NCBI GenBank assembly: GCA_009838975.1
Contig: VXQO01000145.1
Location: forward strand, 1-53,472
Direction of reading: 5' to 3'
Length of the DNA: 53,472 nucleotides
Source: Gemmatimonadota bacterium
GTDB lineage: Bacteria > Gemmatimonadota > Gemmatimonadetes > Longimicrobiales > Gaopeijiaceae
Shown: positions 9,226 to 17,237 of the stretch, one piece after another
Position numbering within the stretch: position 1 is the first letter of the stretch
Layout of the letters: each line of letters opens with the position of its first letter
Notes under the pieces: generated by a model
Database searches by the model: none
What the model was told of the DNA's origin: nothing
The model's input: only the letters and a program-made list of their open reading frames with translations
Position numbers and translations under genes: made by a program

Positions 9226-9503
9226 TGCCTTCCGTGACCGTCACGCTGCCTTCGCTCCTCGATCCGGCAACCGGGGGTGTGCGCGAGATGGCCGCCTCGG
9301 GCCGGACCCTGCGCGAGGTATTCGCCGACCTCCTCGTCCGCGAGCCGAGGCTGAGACCGCACCTCTTCAACGAGGCCGGGGAACTGCGGCGCCACGTGCT
9401 CTGCTTTCACAACGGGACCAACACGCGCTGGATGGACGGGTGGGACGGGGCGGTGGCCGACGGCGACACGGTGCTCTTCATGCAGGCGGTGTCGGGTGGG
9501 TAG
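9225..9503 (+). CDS. MoaD/ThiS-like small ubiquitin-fold protein
   Basis: 92 residues. The sequence fits the MoaD/ThiS beta-grasp fold and ends in Ser-Gly-Gly (MQAVSGG), the C-terminal diglycine that E1-like enzymes adenylate in sulfur carriers. Motifs HLFNEAGELRRHV and DGDTVLFMQAVSGG match MoaD-like proteins. It overlaps the propeller gene by one base (TGATG). No E1-like MoeB/ThiF, moaE or thiamine gene is nearby, so it is unlikely to be the housekeeping molybdopterin subunit. It may be a sulfur carrier or protein modifier linked to the propeller partner. Confidence 0.85.
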   Translation: MPSVTVTLPSLLDPATGGVREMAASGRTLREVFADLLVREPRLRPHLFNEAGELRRHVLCFHNGTNTRWMDGWDGAVADGDTVLFMQAVSGG

Positions 9504-9749
9504 CAGTCCGTGGGTGAAGCCCCCCGAGCACCGAGAGCGGCGAGGCGCCGGGCCGGCAAGGCGCGACGAAGCGCCAGTAGCAGCGCTACGGGCGCAAGGA
9601 GCAACGCAGAGCGAAGCGGTCCGGCGCGGATGCATCGCCGGGCGAATGCCGGGGGGATTTTGTCCACGGGCTGCCAAGGGGCCGGTCGTCCGCGCCGGCG
9701 CGACCGCGTGGGGTCTCCGGGCTCTCTTCCCAAACCACAGGTGACCTCG
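9504..9749. other. GC-rich structured intergenic region
   Basis: 246 bases with no credible gene. It contains a strong hairpin at 9571-9595, an alternative stem at 9560-9575, the palindrome GATGCATC near 9630, and runs such as gccgggcgaatgccgg. The overall look is that of a dispersed extragenic element or structured leader, but no second copy occurs in this window. Confidence 0.4.
9571..9595 (+). repeat. Strong hairpin in intergenic element
   Basis: GCGCCAGTAGC (9571-9581) pairs with GCTACGGGCGC (9585-9595): ten pairs, one A-G mismatch and a three-base loop. The 5' arm can instead pair with GGCGC at 9560-9564, giving two mutually exclusive stems. This could be a repeat element or an attenuator; the sequence does not decide. 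Confidence 0.5.
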
Positions 9750-10868
9750 ATGCCCTCCTGGTTCAAGCGCTATCTGCTCCCCGGGCTGGTCTTCCAGTCC
9801 ATCATCATCGCGGGCGGGTACGGCACGGGGCGCGAGCTGATCGAGTTCTTTCTCGAATACGGGGTGGTCGGCGGGCTGCTCGGGATGATCCCGGCCACCA
9901 TCCTCGTCAGCATCACCTGCATGATCGGCTTCGAGTTCGCGCGGGCCTACGCCAGCTACGACTACCGCTCGTACTTCAAGCACCTGCTGGGGCGCGGCTG
10001 GTTCACGTACGAGATCGGGTACCTGACGGCGGTCATGCTCGTACTGGCGGTGATCGGTTCGGCGGCGGGCACCTTCCTGGAAGAGACGTTCGAGCTGCCC
10101 GGCTCGGTGGGCGCGGTGGCGCTGCTGGTCGCGATCGGCGTGCTGGTCTTCAAGGGCACGGCCACGATCGAGCGCTTCTTCGCGGGGTGGTCGTTCCTGC
10201 TCTACGGCGCCTACCTGGTGCTGTTCGTGTGGAGCATGGCGCGGTTCGGAGACCAGATCTCGGCCGGGATCGCGGACGGCGAGGCGCTCACCGGGTGGTT
10301 CTCGTCGGGCGTGCGATATGCGGCGCTGCTGGTGGCGCTGGTGCCGGCGATGCTCTTCGCGACCCGACACATCGGCCGCCGCCGCGAGGCGCTCTGGGCG
10401 GGGGCGCTGGCCGGACCCATCTCGATGATCCCGGCGCTTCTCTTCTTCCTGGCGCTGGCCGGGCAGTACCCGGGCGTTCTCGATCGCCCCGTGCCAGCCA
10501 ACCACATGCTCGAAGTGCTGGGGTCGCGTCCGTTCCAGATCATCTTCCAGCTGATCCTCTTCGGCACCCTGATCGAGACCGGCGCGGGCCTGATCCACGC
10601 ATTCAACGAGCGCATCGACGGTGTCTACCGCGCGCGCGGCAGCAGCATGCCCTCTCGCTGGCGCCCGCTGATCGCGCTATTTCTACTGGCGACGGGGTAC
10701 GCGATGTCGCGGATCGGCCTCGTCGACCTGATCGGAATGGGGTACAACGCGATGAGCTTCGTGTTCATGGGCGTAGTCGTCGTCCCGCTGCTCACAGTGG
10801 GCGTCTACAAGCTGCGGGGCCGCGCAACGGCTGAGCGCGACCGCCCGGCTGCCGCCGAGGCACCATGA
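9750..10868 (+). CDS. YkvI-like polytopic membrane protein
   Basis: 372 residues from the ATG at 9750, which follows an AGGTGA ribosome site. About ten hydrophobic helices are visible, beginning LLPGLVFQSIIIAGGYGTGRELIEFF, the N-terminal pattern of YkvI-type proteins, which are distant relatives of APC-fold transporters. The loop between helices 7 and 8 contains the charged RHIGRRREALW. Family members are poorly characterised; transport of an amino acid or amine is possible but unproven. The open frame extends upstream to 9510 through the structured region, but that part is basic and lacks coding character. Confidence 0.8.
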   Translation: MPSWFKRYLLPGLVFQSIIIAGGYGTGRELIEFFLEYGVVGGLLGMIPATILVSITCMIGFEFARAYASYDYRSYFKHLLGRGWFTYEIGYLTAVMLVLAVIGSAAGTFLEETFELPGSVGAVALLVAIGVLVFKGTATIERFFAGWSFLLYGAYLVLFVWSMARFGDQISAGIADGEALTGWFSSGVRYAALLVALVPAMLFATRHIGRRREALWAGALAGPISMIPALLFFLALAGQYPGVLDRPVPANHMLEVLGSRPFQIIFQLILFGTLIETGAGLIHAFNERIDGVYRARGSSMPSRWRPLIALFLLATGYAMSRIGLVDLIGMGYNAMSFVFMGVVVVPLLTVGVYKLRGRATAERDRPAAAEAP

Positions 10869-10886
10869 CTGCCGCCGAGGCATCAT
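10850..10886 (+). repeat. Short direct repeat
   Basis: The string ctgccgccgaggcaYcatg occurs twice in tandem, across the end of the YkvI-like gene and the following spacer. It is probably a small local duplication. Confidence 0.6.
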
Positions 10887-10936
10887 GGCCACTGCCGGCG
10901 CACGTTCTTTCACAGCCGGAATGAGTGTATGAGCGT

Positions 10937-12658
10937 ATGAGTAACTCGACCCCCCCACCCGGTGTGGTTCGCGCGCCCCGGACGGCGGGCGGCCAGGACG
11001 GTGCGCCTGCGGAGACCCCGTTGGCGGGCGCGATCGAGCGCCGCCGATTCCTGGCGGCGGCGGCAGCCGCTGCGGCCGGCGGAGCGCTGCGACCGGAGTC
11101 GGTCGGCGCGAGTGGCTTCGTTGCCGGCGCTTCCCCGGTTTCGCCGCTCGCTCCCCAGCCCCCGCAGCAGCAGGAGGCCCCGCCGCCCGTCCCCCTCGGC
11201 AACGGCGAGCCCCCCGCGCTCCAGTTCCAGGCCTATCCGGGCGGTACGGGGGCGCTCATGGAGAAGCTGTGGCACGAGACCGGCGGCAATCCCTTCGAGC
11301 GCACCGAGATCGAGATCGAGCGCTGGAGCGGACCCGTGCCCGGGGACGAAGAGGATGTCGCCTTCCTCCCGGTGCATCGCCTCGCGGCGCTGATCCGGGC
11401 ACGCGAGATCTCGTCCTCCGAGCTGACCGGGATCTACCTCGACCGCCTCAAGCGGCTCGATCCCGTGCTCCTCTGCGCAGTGACAATCCTGGAGGGCCGT
11501 GCGCAGGAAGAGGCGCGCCAGGCCGACCTCGAGATCGCGGCCGGGGACTGGCGCGGACCGCTGCACGGCATCCCCTACGGGCTCAAGGACCTGTTCGCCG
11601 TCGCCGGGACGCGCACGACGTGGGGGTCCGCCGAGTTCAGCCACCAGTTCACGCGGTACGATTCGCGGGTGGTCGTGCGGCTGCGCGAAGCGGGCGCGGT
11701 GCTCGCGGCCAAGCTCGCCACGGGTGAGTTCGCCCGGGGCGACCAGTGGTACCGCGGCAGAACCCTGAACCCGTGGAACCTCGACGAGGGGTCGAGCGGG
11801 TCGTCGGCGGGCCCCGGATCGGCCACCGCGGCGGCGTGCGTCGCGTTCGCGATCGGCACCGAGACGCAGGGGTCGATCGTGTCGCCGTCGCGGCGTTGCG
11901 GGCTGACCGCGCTGAGGCCCACCTTCGGCCGCGTCAGCCGCTACGGCGGGATGGTGCTGTCGTGGAGCATGGACAAGACCGGCCCGATGTGCCGGAGCGC
12001 ACTCGACTGCGCGCTCGTCTTCAACGCCATCCACGGCGCCGACGTCAAGGACCCGGCGTCGCTCACCGTGCCGTTCCGCTTCGATCCCGATCCCGACCTT
12101 GCGGCCATGCGCATCGGCTACACCGAGGACGCGCCCGAGTCGTTCGTCGAAGCGCTGGGTGCGCTCGGCGCGGACCCTCAGCCGATGGCCGAGATCCCGC
12201 GGGGCAGCTCGAATTCGCTGGGCGTCGAGTCGTCGGCGGCCTTCGATTTCCATGTGGCGCGGGATGGCGAGCCGGAGCCGTTGCCCGAGGACCTGGAGCC
12301 GGCGGAGCGGCGGTCCCGCGGCCGGTTCCGGGGCGGCAGGGACGTGCGCGCGCTCGATTTCGTGCAGTCACAGCGGCGGCGGCACGTCCTCATGAAGGAG
12401 ATGGCCGAGGTCATGCAGGACTTCGACATGTTCGTGACGGGTTCAGGGTTGGTCGGCCTCACCAACCAGACCGGCCACCCCGCCGCGGTGGTTCCCTACG
12501 GTTTCGGCGTGCGGAATCCGGACTCGGAGAGCCCGACCGAAATGCCGCTGACGACCACCTTGATCGGCGACCTGTTCACCGACGACAAGATCCTGAGCGT
12601 GGCGCACGCGTTTCAGAAGGGGACGGACTGGCATTCGCGGAGGCCGGGGATCGAGTAG
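10937..12658 (+). CDS. Tat-exported amidase-signature enzyme
   Basis: 573 residues from the ATG at 10937. Residues around 33 carry a Tat-like signal (ERRRFLAAAAAAAAGG), followed by a Pro/Gln-rich linker. The amidase-signature catalytic elements are present: Lys217 in GIPYGLKD, cis-Ser289 in GSSGSSAGPGS and nucleophile Ser313 in TQGSIVSP. The usual GGSxGG is altered to GSSAGPGS, and the expected GGSIRxPA to GSIVSP. The C-terminal block LTNQTGHPAAVVP is typical. It should hydrolyse an amide outside the cytoplasm; close GatA function is excluded by export and divergence. The substrate is unknown. Confidence 0.87.
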   Translation: MSNSTPPPGVVRAPRTAGGQDGAPAETPLAGAIERRRFLAAAAAAAAGGALRPESVGASGFVAGASPVSPLAPQPPQQQEAPPPVPLGNGEPPALQFQAYPGGTGALMEKLWHETGGNPFERTEIEIERWSGPVPGDEEDVAFLPVHRLAALIRAREISSSELTGIYLDRLKRLDPVLLCAVTILEGRAQEEARQADLEIAAGDWRGPLHGIPYGLKDLFAVAGTRTTWGSAEFSHQFTRYDSRVVVRLREAGAVLAAKLATGEFARGDQWYRGRTLNPWNLDEGSSGSSAGPGSATAAACVAFAIGTETQGSIVSPSRRCGLTALRPTFGRVSRYGGMVLSWSMDKTGPMCRSALDCALVFNAIHGADVKDPASLTVPFRFDPDPDLAAMRIGYTEDAPESFVEALGALGADPQPMAEIPRGSSNSLGVESSAAFDFHVARDGEPEPLPEDLEPAERRSRGRFRGGRDVRALDFVQSQRRRHVLMKEMAEVMQDFDMFVTGSGLVGLTNQTGHPAAVVPYGFGVRNPDSESPTEMPLTTTLIGDLFTDDKILSVAHAFQKGTDWHSRRPGIE

Positions 12659-12736
12659 GCCGGCGATTCACGTGCCGCCCGGCATTCGCGGCCGCAGGGA
12701 CCTCACCGCCGAGATCCTGCCGGATGTGCGCCCCTC

Positions 12737-12892
12737 GTGCCCGCCGGTTTCCACCAGCTGGAAATCCCCGATATCACCTGGTGGACTGCGCGGGAAGCGG
12801 TCTTGAATGCGTTGGTGCACGGGGACTACTTCCTCCACCAGTCCATTCACCTGAATCTGCTCGCCGACCGGATGAGGGCGAGCCGCGCACGA
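12737..12892 (+). pseudogene. Remnant of an AlbA_2/HATPase-type regulator
   Basis: A short frame encodes LEIPDITWWTAREAVLNALVHGDYFL followed by IHLNLLADRM. This closely follows the HATPase_c_4 core of ATP-binding, Schlafen/AlbA-type transcriptional regulators (the pattern is IP-YP-EALREAlvNAlvHRDY...DR). No upstream AlbA domain or downstream winged helix is present in any frame, so it is a decayed fragment. The rest of the gap 12659-12924 holds nothing recognisable. Confidence 0.5.
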
Positions 12893-12924
12893 CGTGCCGG
12901 CCGAGCCGAAACAGGTTTGACGAC

Positions 12925-14709
12925 TCAGGAACGCGCAGCTTCGTCGAAATCGACGGTATCGGCTGCGACAGGCAGGATGACAGGCATAGCGGGGCGAGCC
13001 TCCGAACTCAGCGCAAGGCGGAAGGCCTCCATGGCCTCCAGGATCCCATCTCCGGCGTGACGGAATTCGTCGGGAATGGCGCGTTGGCGTGCCACTGCAC
13101 GTTGTACCGCCTCCTGTCTGACCTGGTCCGTCACCGCCGATGCCGCATCAGGCCCCCACCGGGCTTCATTGAACGACGCCAATTCTGAACCCAGATACGC
13201 CTTGAATTCCCGGAGAACCGTCTGCTGGCGCGTGAGCTTCTCGCAGTGATAACCCATGGCAGCCAGGCGGATTGCCAGCGGCAACAGTCGGGGAAGCTCC
13301 CTGGACACTCTGGCGATGTAGCGTGAGAACACCGGCAGCTGGTCCGCCGTAAGGCGCCGCCGGATGCCCATGATGCTCAAGTAGAGAAGGTGCTTGCTCA
13401 CCGGCTTGTAGATGTGCGGTATCGGATTGAGGTTTTCCAGCAGGGTCAGGCAGCGCTCGAAGTAGTTCTCCAGCGTCGAATCGTAGATGGTGCCGACGAC
13501 CCGGAGGTACCCCTCCACAAGCGTCCTGGGATCCATCTGCGGCTTGAAGTTCAGGGCAGTGGCGTCGATTTCTACAGGTTTGTCCAACAACCGATTCTCG
13601 CGCTCCAGCCGATCCCACAGATTCGTTCCCTTGAGAGCGGTCAGCAACCCGACCAGCGCGATCGGAATCCCGGCTTCCTGGATGAACTCGATCTGCGCAT
13701 CGAACGCGTTGTCGTCGTCGTCATCGAGGCCGAGGATGAAGCCGCCCAGAACCATCATTCCCTTTTGCTGAATCTTGCGGACGGACGTGAACAGGTAGTT
13801 GTCGTCGCGCCTGTCGAGATTCTGAGGCTTCTTCATCTTCTTGAGCGCCTTCGGATTGGGCGTTTCGATACCCAGGAAGACGGCGTCGAAACCGGCGTCG
13901 ATCATGACGTCCATCAAGTCGTTCATCCGGACGAGATTGACACTCGCTTCGGTGAACAACGCATAGGGATGACCACGCTCCTTTTGCCACTCGGCGATCA
14001 CGGGGAGAAGCTTCGAGACTTCGCGCTTGTTGCCAATGAAGTTGTCGTCCACCAGAAAGAGTGGACCCCGCCAGCCCAACTCGTACAGATGATCGAACTC
14101 AGCCACCATCTGTTCCGGGGATTTTGTTCGCGACACGCGGCCGTACAGCTTCGTGATGTCGCAGAACTCGCAGTCGAAGGGGCATCCCCGCGAGAACTGC
14201 AGGCACATCGAGTGATACTCCCTCATGTCTATGAGGTCGAAACGGGGGATCGGAGCCGTGCTCATGTCCGGCTTCCTCGGGGCGCGATAGACGGTCCGTG
14301 CCGTGCCGTTCTCCAGGTCGCGAAGGAAGGTCGAAAAGGTCTCCTCGACCTCGTCGAGCACAAAATGATCGATTCCCTCCATCTCTTCATGAAACGTGGT
14401 GGGGTGCGGCCCGCCGGCGATGACCGGGACCTGCGCGCGATTGCAGCGCTCCACGACCTCCTCGAGTGAAGGGCGTTGCGGAATCATGGTCGATGTGAAG
14501 GCCAGATCCGCCCACTCCAGGTCGGACTCCTCCAGTGGCGTCACGTTGAGGTCGACCACCCGCAGATTGTACCGGGACGGGAACATCGCGGCCACGGTGA
14601 GCAGGCCGAGTGGAGGGAATGCCGCCTTGATGCCCAGAAGGTCAAGCGCGTAGTTGTTGCCCCAGTAGGTGGGAGGGTGTTTCGGGTAGAGGAGCAGGGC
14701 GTTTGGCAT
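12925..14709 (-). CDS. B12-binding-domain radical SAM enzyme (DUF4070 type)
   Basis: 594 residues. An N-terminal Rossmann-like cobalamin-binding domain (about 1-130) is followed by a radical SAM barrel with the cluster motif CPFDCEFC (Cys176, Cys180, Cys183; CxxxCxxC). The C-terminal 250 residues resemble the DUF4070 extension found in HpnP-type hopanoid methylases and relatives. Such enzymes typically methylate unactivated carbons or phosphinates, or rearrange them. It starts four bases downstream of the stop of the reductase-sulfotransferase gene, so it is the last gene of the PKS operon. C-methylation of the polyketide chain is a plausible role; a role in hopanoid or other lipid modification is also possible. 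Confidence 0.88.
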   Translation of the reverse strand: MPNALLLYPKHPPTYWGNNYALDLLGIKAAFPPLGLLTVAAMFPSRYNLRVVDLNVTPLEESDLEWADLAFTSTMIPQRPSLEEVVERCNRAQVPVIAGGPHPTTFHEEMEGIDHFVLDEVEETFSTFLRDLENGTARTVYRAPRKPDMSTAPIPRFDLIDMREYHSMCLQFSRGCPFDCEFCDITKLYGRVSRTKSPEQMVAEFDHLYELGWRGPLFLVDDNFIGNKREVSKLLPVIAEWQKERGHPYALFTEASVNLVRMNDLMDVMIDAGFDAVFLGIETPNPKALKKMKKPQNLDRRDDNYLFTSVRKIQQKGMMVLGGFILGLDDDDDNAFDAQIEFIQEAGIPIALVGLLTALKGTNLWDRLERENRLLDKPVEIDATALNFKPQMDPRTLVEGYLRVVGTIYDSTLENYFERCLTLLENLNPIPHIYKPVSKHLLYLSIMGIRRRLTADQLPVFSRYIARVSRELPRLLPLAIRLAAMGYHCEKLTRQQTVLREFKAYLGSELASFNEARWGPDAASAVTDQVRQEAVQRAVARQRAIPDEFRHAGDGILEAMEAFRLALSSEARPAMPVILPVAADTVDFDEAARS

Positions 14710-14712
14710 GGT

Positions 14713-17232
14713 CTACCTCGCTTCGTCCAGTACGAGAGCCGAATCGACCCGGCTTGCGACAAATTCGCGGTAGTCGGCGAATGCGGCGTTCACCTTGTCG
14801 CTGGTCAGGCCGTAGTCCGCGATATCGTACTTGTGCCGTTGCTCCAGCCGCCGTTGCTCCTCCTGCTTCCAGAACCAGGCTTTCATCGCCTCAATCGACT
14901 CGGCCTCCATCGGCCAGCCGAACCGACGATAGATGCCGACCACAACTGCGATGGGGTCGCGTACCAGATCGTAGAAGCTCACATCGTGCCAGCGGTGTTC
15001 CAGTTCGGGGTGTGACCGCCGAAACTGAATCGCTCGGCCAAGCATGCGACTCATCGCTCTCAGTTGTTCGGTACCGAGCTCCCTGCGGGGGCGCGGCTCG
15101 CTGATGTCCGACCGGAAGCGCTCCACCAGACTGCACCAGGACCCCATGAGTTCGACTGGTTCGCGATGCGTCTGTATGAACAGGGCGTCGGGATATGCCT
15201 CAAGCAGGGCGCCCAGTTCCATCAGATGGGTCGGCATCTTGAAGATCCATTGGCCCTGGCTGCCCGGGTGACAGGCCCTTCGCTGATAATTGTAGTGCTG
15301 CATGGTGCGGCGATGCACGTGGTAGGCCTCGCGGGTGCCGGTCTCCTCGAGCCAGCGCTCGTACTCGGGCAACCGATATCGAGTCGCGAACACCCATGTC
15401 TTGAGCGACAACCTGAGGATCGGGATATCCTCTTCCGGTTCGTCGAGCCCGGCATGGTGAAGGCCTGCGAGAGTATCAACAATACCCGCCGCTGCGAATA
15501 CGTCCGCCGCCTTGATACGGCGGGGATCCCGGGCAGTGCCGACGACCGTTGCGTAGTCGCCGTCCGGAATGACGGGCTCGACGTATTCGTAGGCCCGCAA
15601 GGCCCAGAACCGCCGGTCCCGGGCCAATAGACGGTGCAGGAAGGTCGTGCCCGTCCTGTTGATGCCCACGATGAACACCGGCCGCTCGATTGGCTGCCGC
15701 CCGATCTCCGGCAGCCGCACGCGCTCTCCGGCCAGTTCGGCATTGTTGCGCAGTATTCGGCACAAGTCGAACACGCAATGCCCGATGCGCTTTGCCAGCA
15801 GGCCGGCTTCGGGAGCGTTGAAGCCCTCGACGAGACGGGCCAATCCATCGAGCATCCACTCGGGGTAGGTGGTGTCGAAGGACACGCCGTTGTCCCTGGC
15901 GTATCGCCGGGCCTGCTTCAGCACGCTGTCCAGGCTGACCCCCAGCGGCGGAATCGCCTGCGGCCATTCTTCCTCATGGTCCCTGACCCAGCGGTTGTAG
16001 CGAACATACCTGGTGAGAGGACCCGGCCAGTTGATGTCACCAGGACAGTCCTCTCGAATGGCCCGGTCGGAGACCGGCAGCGTCTGGACCGTTTCGGAGC
16101 CCCGAAACCAATACGGGGCGAAGTGATCGAACAGGGGCCAGCTCCGGGCCATCGGAGACGCGTCCCCGTGCGCCTGACAGGCGCGCTTGAAAACGGTATA
16201 GGGAACCTCCGGATAATTGAGGCCGAACTCCGCGAGCTGCATGGCCCGGTACGACGGCGCGTTGTTGCAGCAGCTGTAGATGGTGAAGCGCCGATTCTCA
16301 TTCATGGAAATGTCGGTGCACATGCGCGTCAGCGTATCCGCCGGATCGTCGGTGGCCCGCATGGTGAACCCCTTCGGAATCATTCCGACCTCGACCGCCG
16401 CCGCGAAGACAAGCTGTGGAGGGGTGTCCGACTGGGCGTAACCGGTGGAGGCCATGGTGGTTTGCCCAAAACGGAAGACCGCCGCCGGCAAGCCGACCTG
16501 ATGCGCGAACAGGACGGCCTGTTCCGCCACAAGCTTGCTCCAGGCATACCCGAGCAACCCGAGCGGCATCACTTTCTTCATCCGACCCAGGTCCGGCTGC
16601 GCATGGTCGCCGATGTAGCAGTCGCGGTATTCGCCGGCAAAGGAGTGCACGTACTCGGGGAACACACCCATGGTCGAGACGTGAAACAGGTGCTTGAGCC
16701 GGACACTCAGACACAGCCGGAGGACCTCGCGCACTCCGAGAGCGTTTACCTCGCGGAGAGACCGGTAGGACGCGATGAGGTTCGGGTTGGCCGCAAGGTG
16801 GTGGACAGCGTCGATTTCCCGGCACAGGCGGTCGAAGTCGGCTTGCGAGAGCCCGAAACGCGACTGCGAGACATCACCGGCGTAGACGTGGATTCTCGAT
16901 GTGAACGCATCGTCCCAGGTCTCCGCGTGTTCCATGTTGGCGCGCAGTCGCTCGAAACCGTGTTCCGCCGATTCGGCTCGCACGACGCAATGGACCATCA
17001 GTTCGGATTCGTGCGCGAGCAGGTCGCGCACGAGGAAGCGACCGACGAATCCGGTTGCGCCGGTAACCAGAACATGGCGGAAATCCGCGGGTGAAACCGG
17101 GTCCAGCGGCGAGGCGTCTTCGAGCGTGGTGCGGACAACGCGGCGCAGGGCGGTGAGATCGCGCTGGCATTCGGGCGGCAGGGTGCCTGCCAGGGGCGGC
17201 ACCCGGTGCTTCGTCGCGGACGCGAGAGTCAT
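14713..17232 (-). CDS. Thioester reductase-sulfotransferase fusion protein
   Basis: 839 residues with two enzymatic halves. The first (about 50-420) is a NAD_binding_4-type thioester reductase: GATGFVG at 58-64 for NADPH, and YAWSK near 229 as the SDR Tyr-Lys pair. Such domains reduce carrier-bound acyl chains to aldehydes or alcohols. The second half (about 510-800) is a PAPS-dependent sulfotransferase of the Sulfotransfer_3 type; its phosphosulfate loop is VFIVGINRTGTTFLH near 515, and the 3'-phosphate region lies around FIQTHREPVELMGSWCSLVERF. It lies five bases after the PKS gene, which has no thioesterase. The natural reading is reductive release of the polyketide followed by O-sulfation of the resulting alcohol. 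No carrier or adenylation domain is present. The domain calls are strong; the reaction order is inference. Confidence 0.88.
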   Translation of the reverse strand: MTLASATKHRVPPLAGTLPPECQRDLTALRRVVRTTLEDASPLDPVSPADFRHVLVTGATGFVGRFLVRDLLAHESELMVHCVVRAESAEHGFERLRANMEHAETWDDAFTSRIHVYAGDVSQSRFGLSQADFDRLCREIDAVHHLAANPNLIASYRSLREVNALGVREVLRLCLSVRLKHLFHVSTMGVFPEYVHSFAGEYRDCYIGDHAQPDLGRMKKVMPLGLLGYAWSKLVAEQAVLFAHQVGLPAAVFRFGQTTMASTGYAQSDTPPQLVFAAAVEVGMIPKGFTMRATDDPADTLTRMCTDISMNENRRFTIYSCCNNAPSYRAMQLAEFGLNYPEVPYTVFKRACQAHGDASPMARSWPLFDHFAPYWFRGSETVQTLPVSDRAIREDCPGDINWPGPLTRYVRYNRWVRDHEEEWPQAIPPLGVSLDSVLKQARRYARDNGVSFDTTYPEWMLDGLARLVEGFNAPEAGLLAKRIGHCVFDLCRILRNNAELAGERVRLPEIGRQPIERPVFIVGINRTGTTFLHRLLARDRRFWALRAYEYVEPVIPDGDYATVVGTARDPRRIKAADVFAAAGIVDTLAGLHHAGLDEPEEDIPILRLSLKTWVFATRYRLPEYERWLEETGTREAYHVHRRTMQHYNYQRRACHPGSQGQWIFKMPTHLMELGALLEAYPDALFIQTHREPVELMGSWCSLVERFRSDISEPRPRRELGTEQLRAMSRMLGRAIQFRRSHPELEHRWHDVSFYDLVRDPIAVVVGIYRRFGWPMEAESIEAMKAWFWKQEEQRRLEQRHKYDIADYGLTSDKVNAAFADYREFVASRVDSALVLDEAR

Positions 17233-17237
17233 GTGAG

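Noticed and set aside
9225-9503. A housekeeping moaD gene
   Set aside because: No other molybdopterin gene is nearby and the gene is coupled to a propeller protein.
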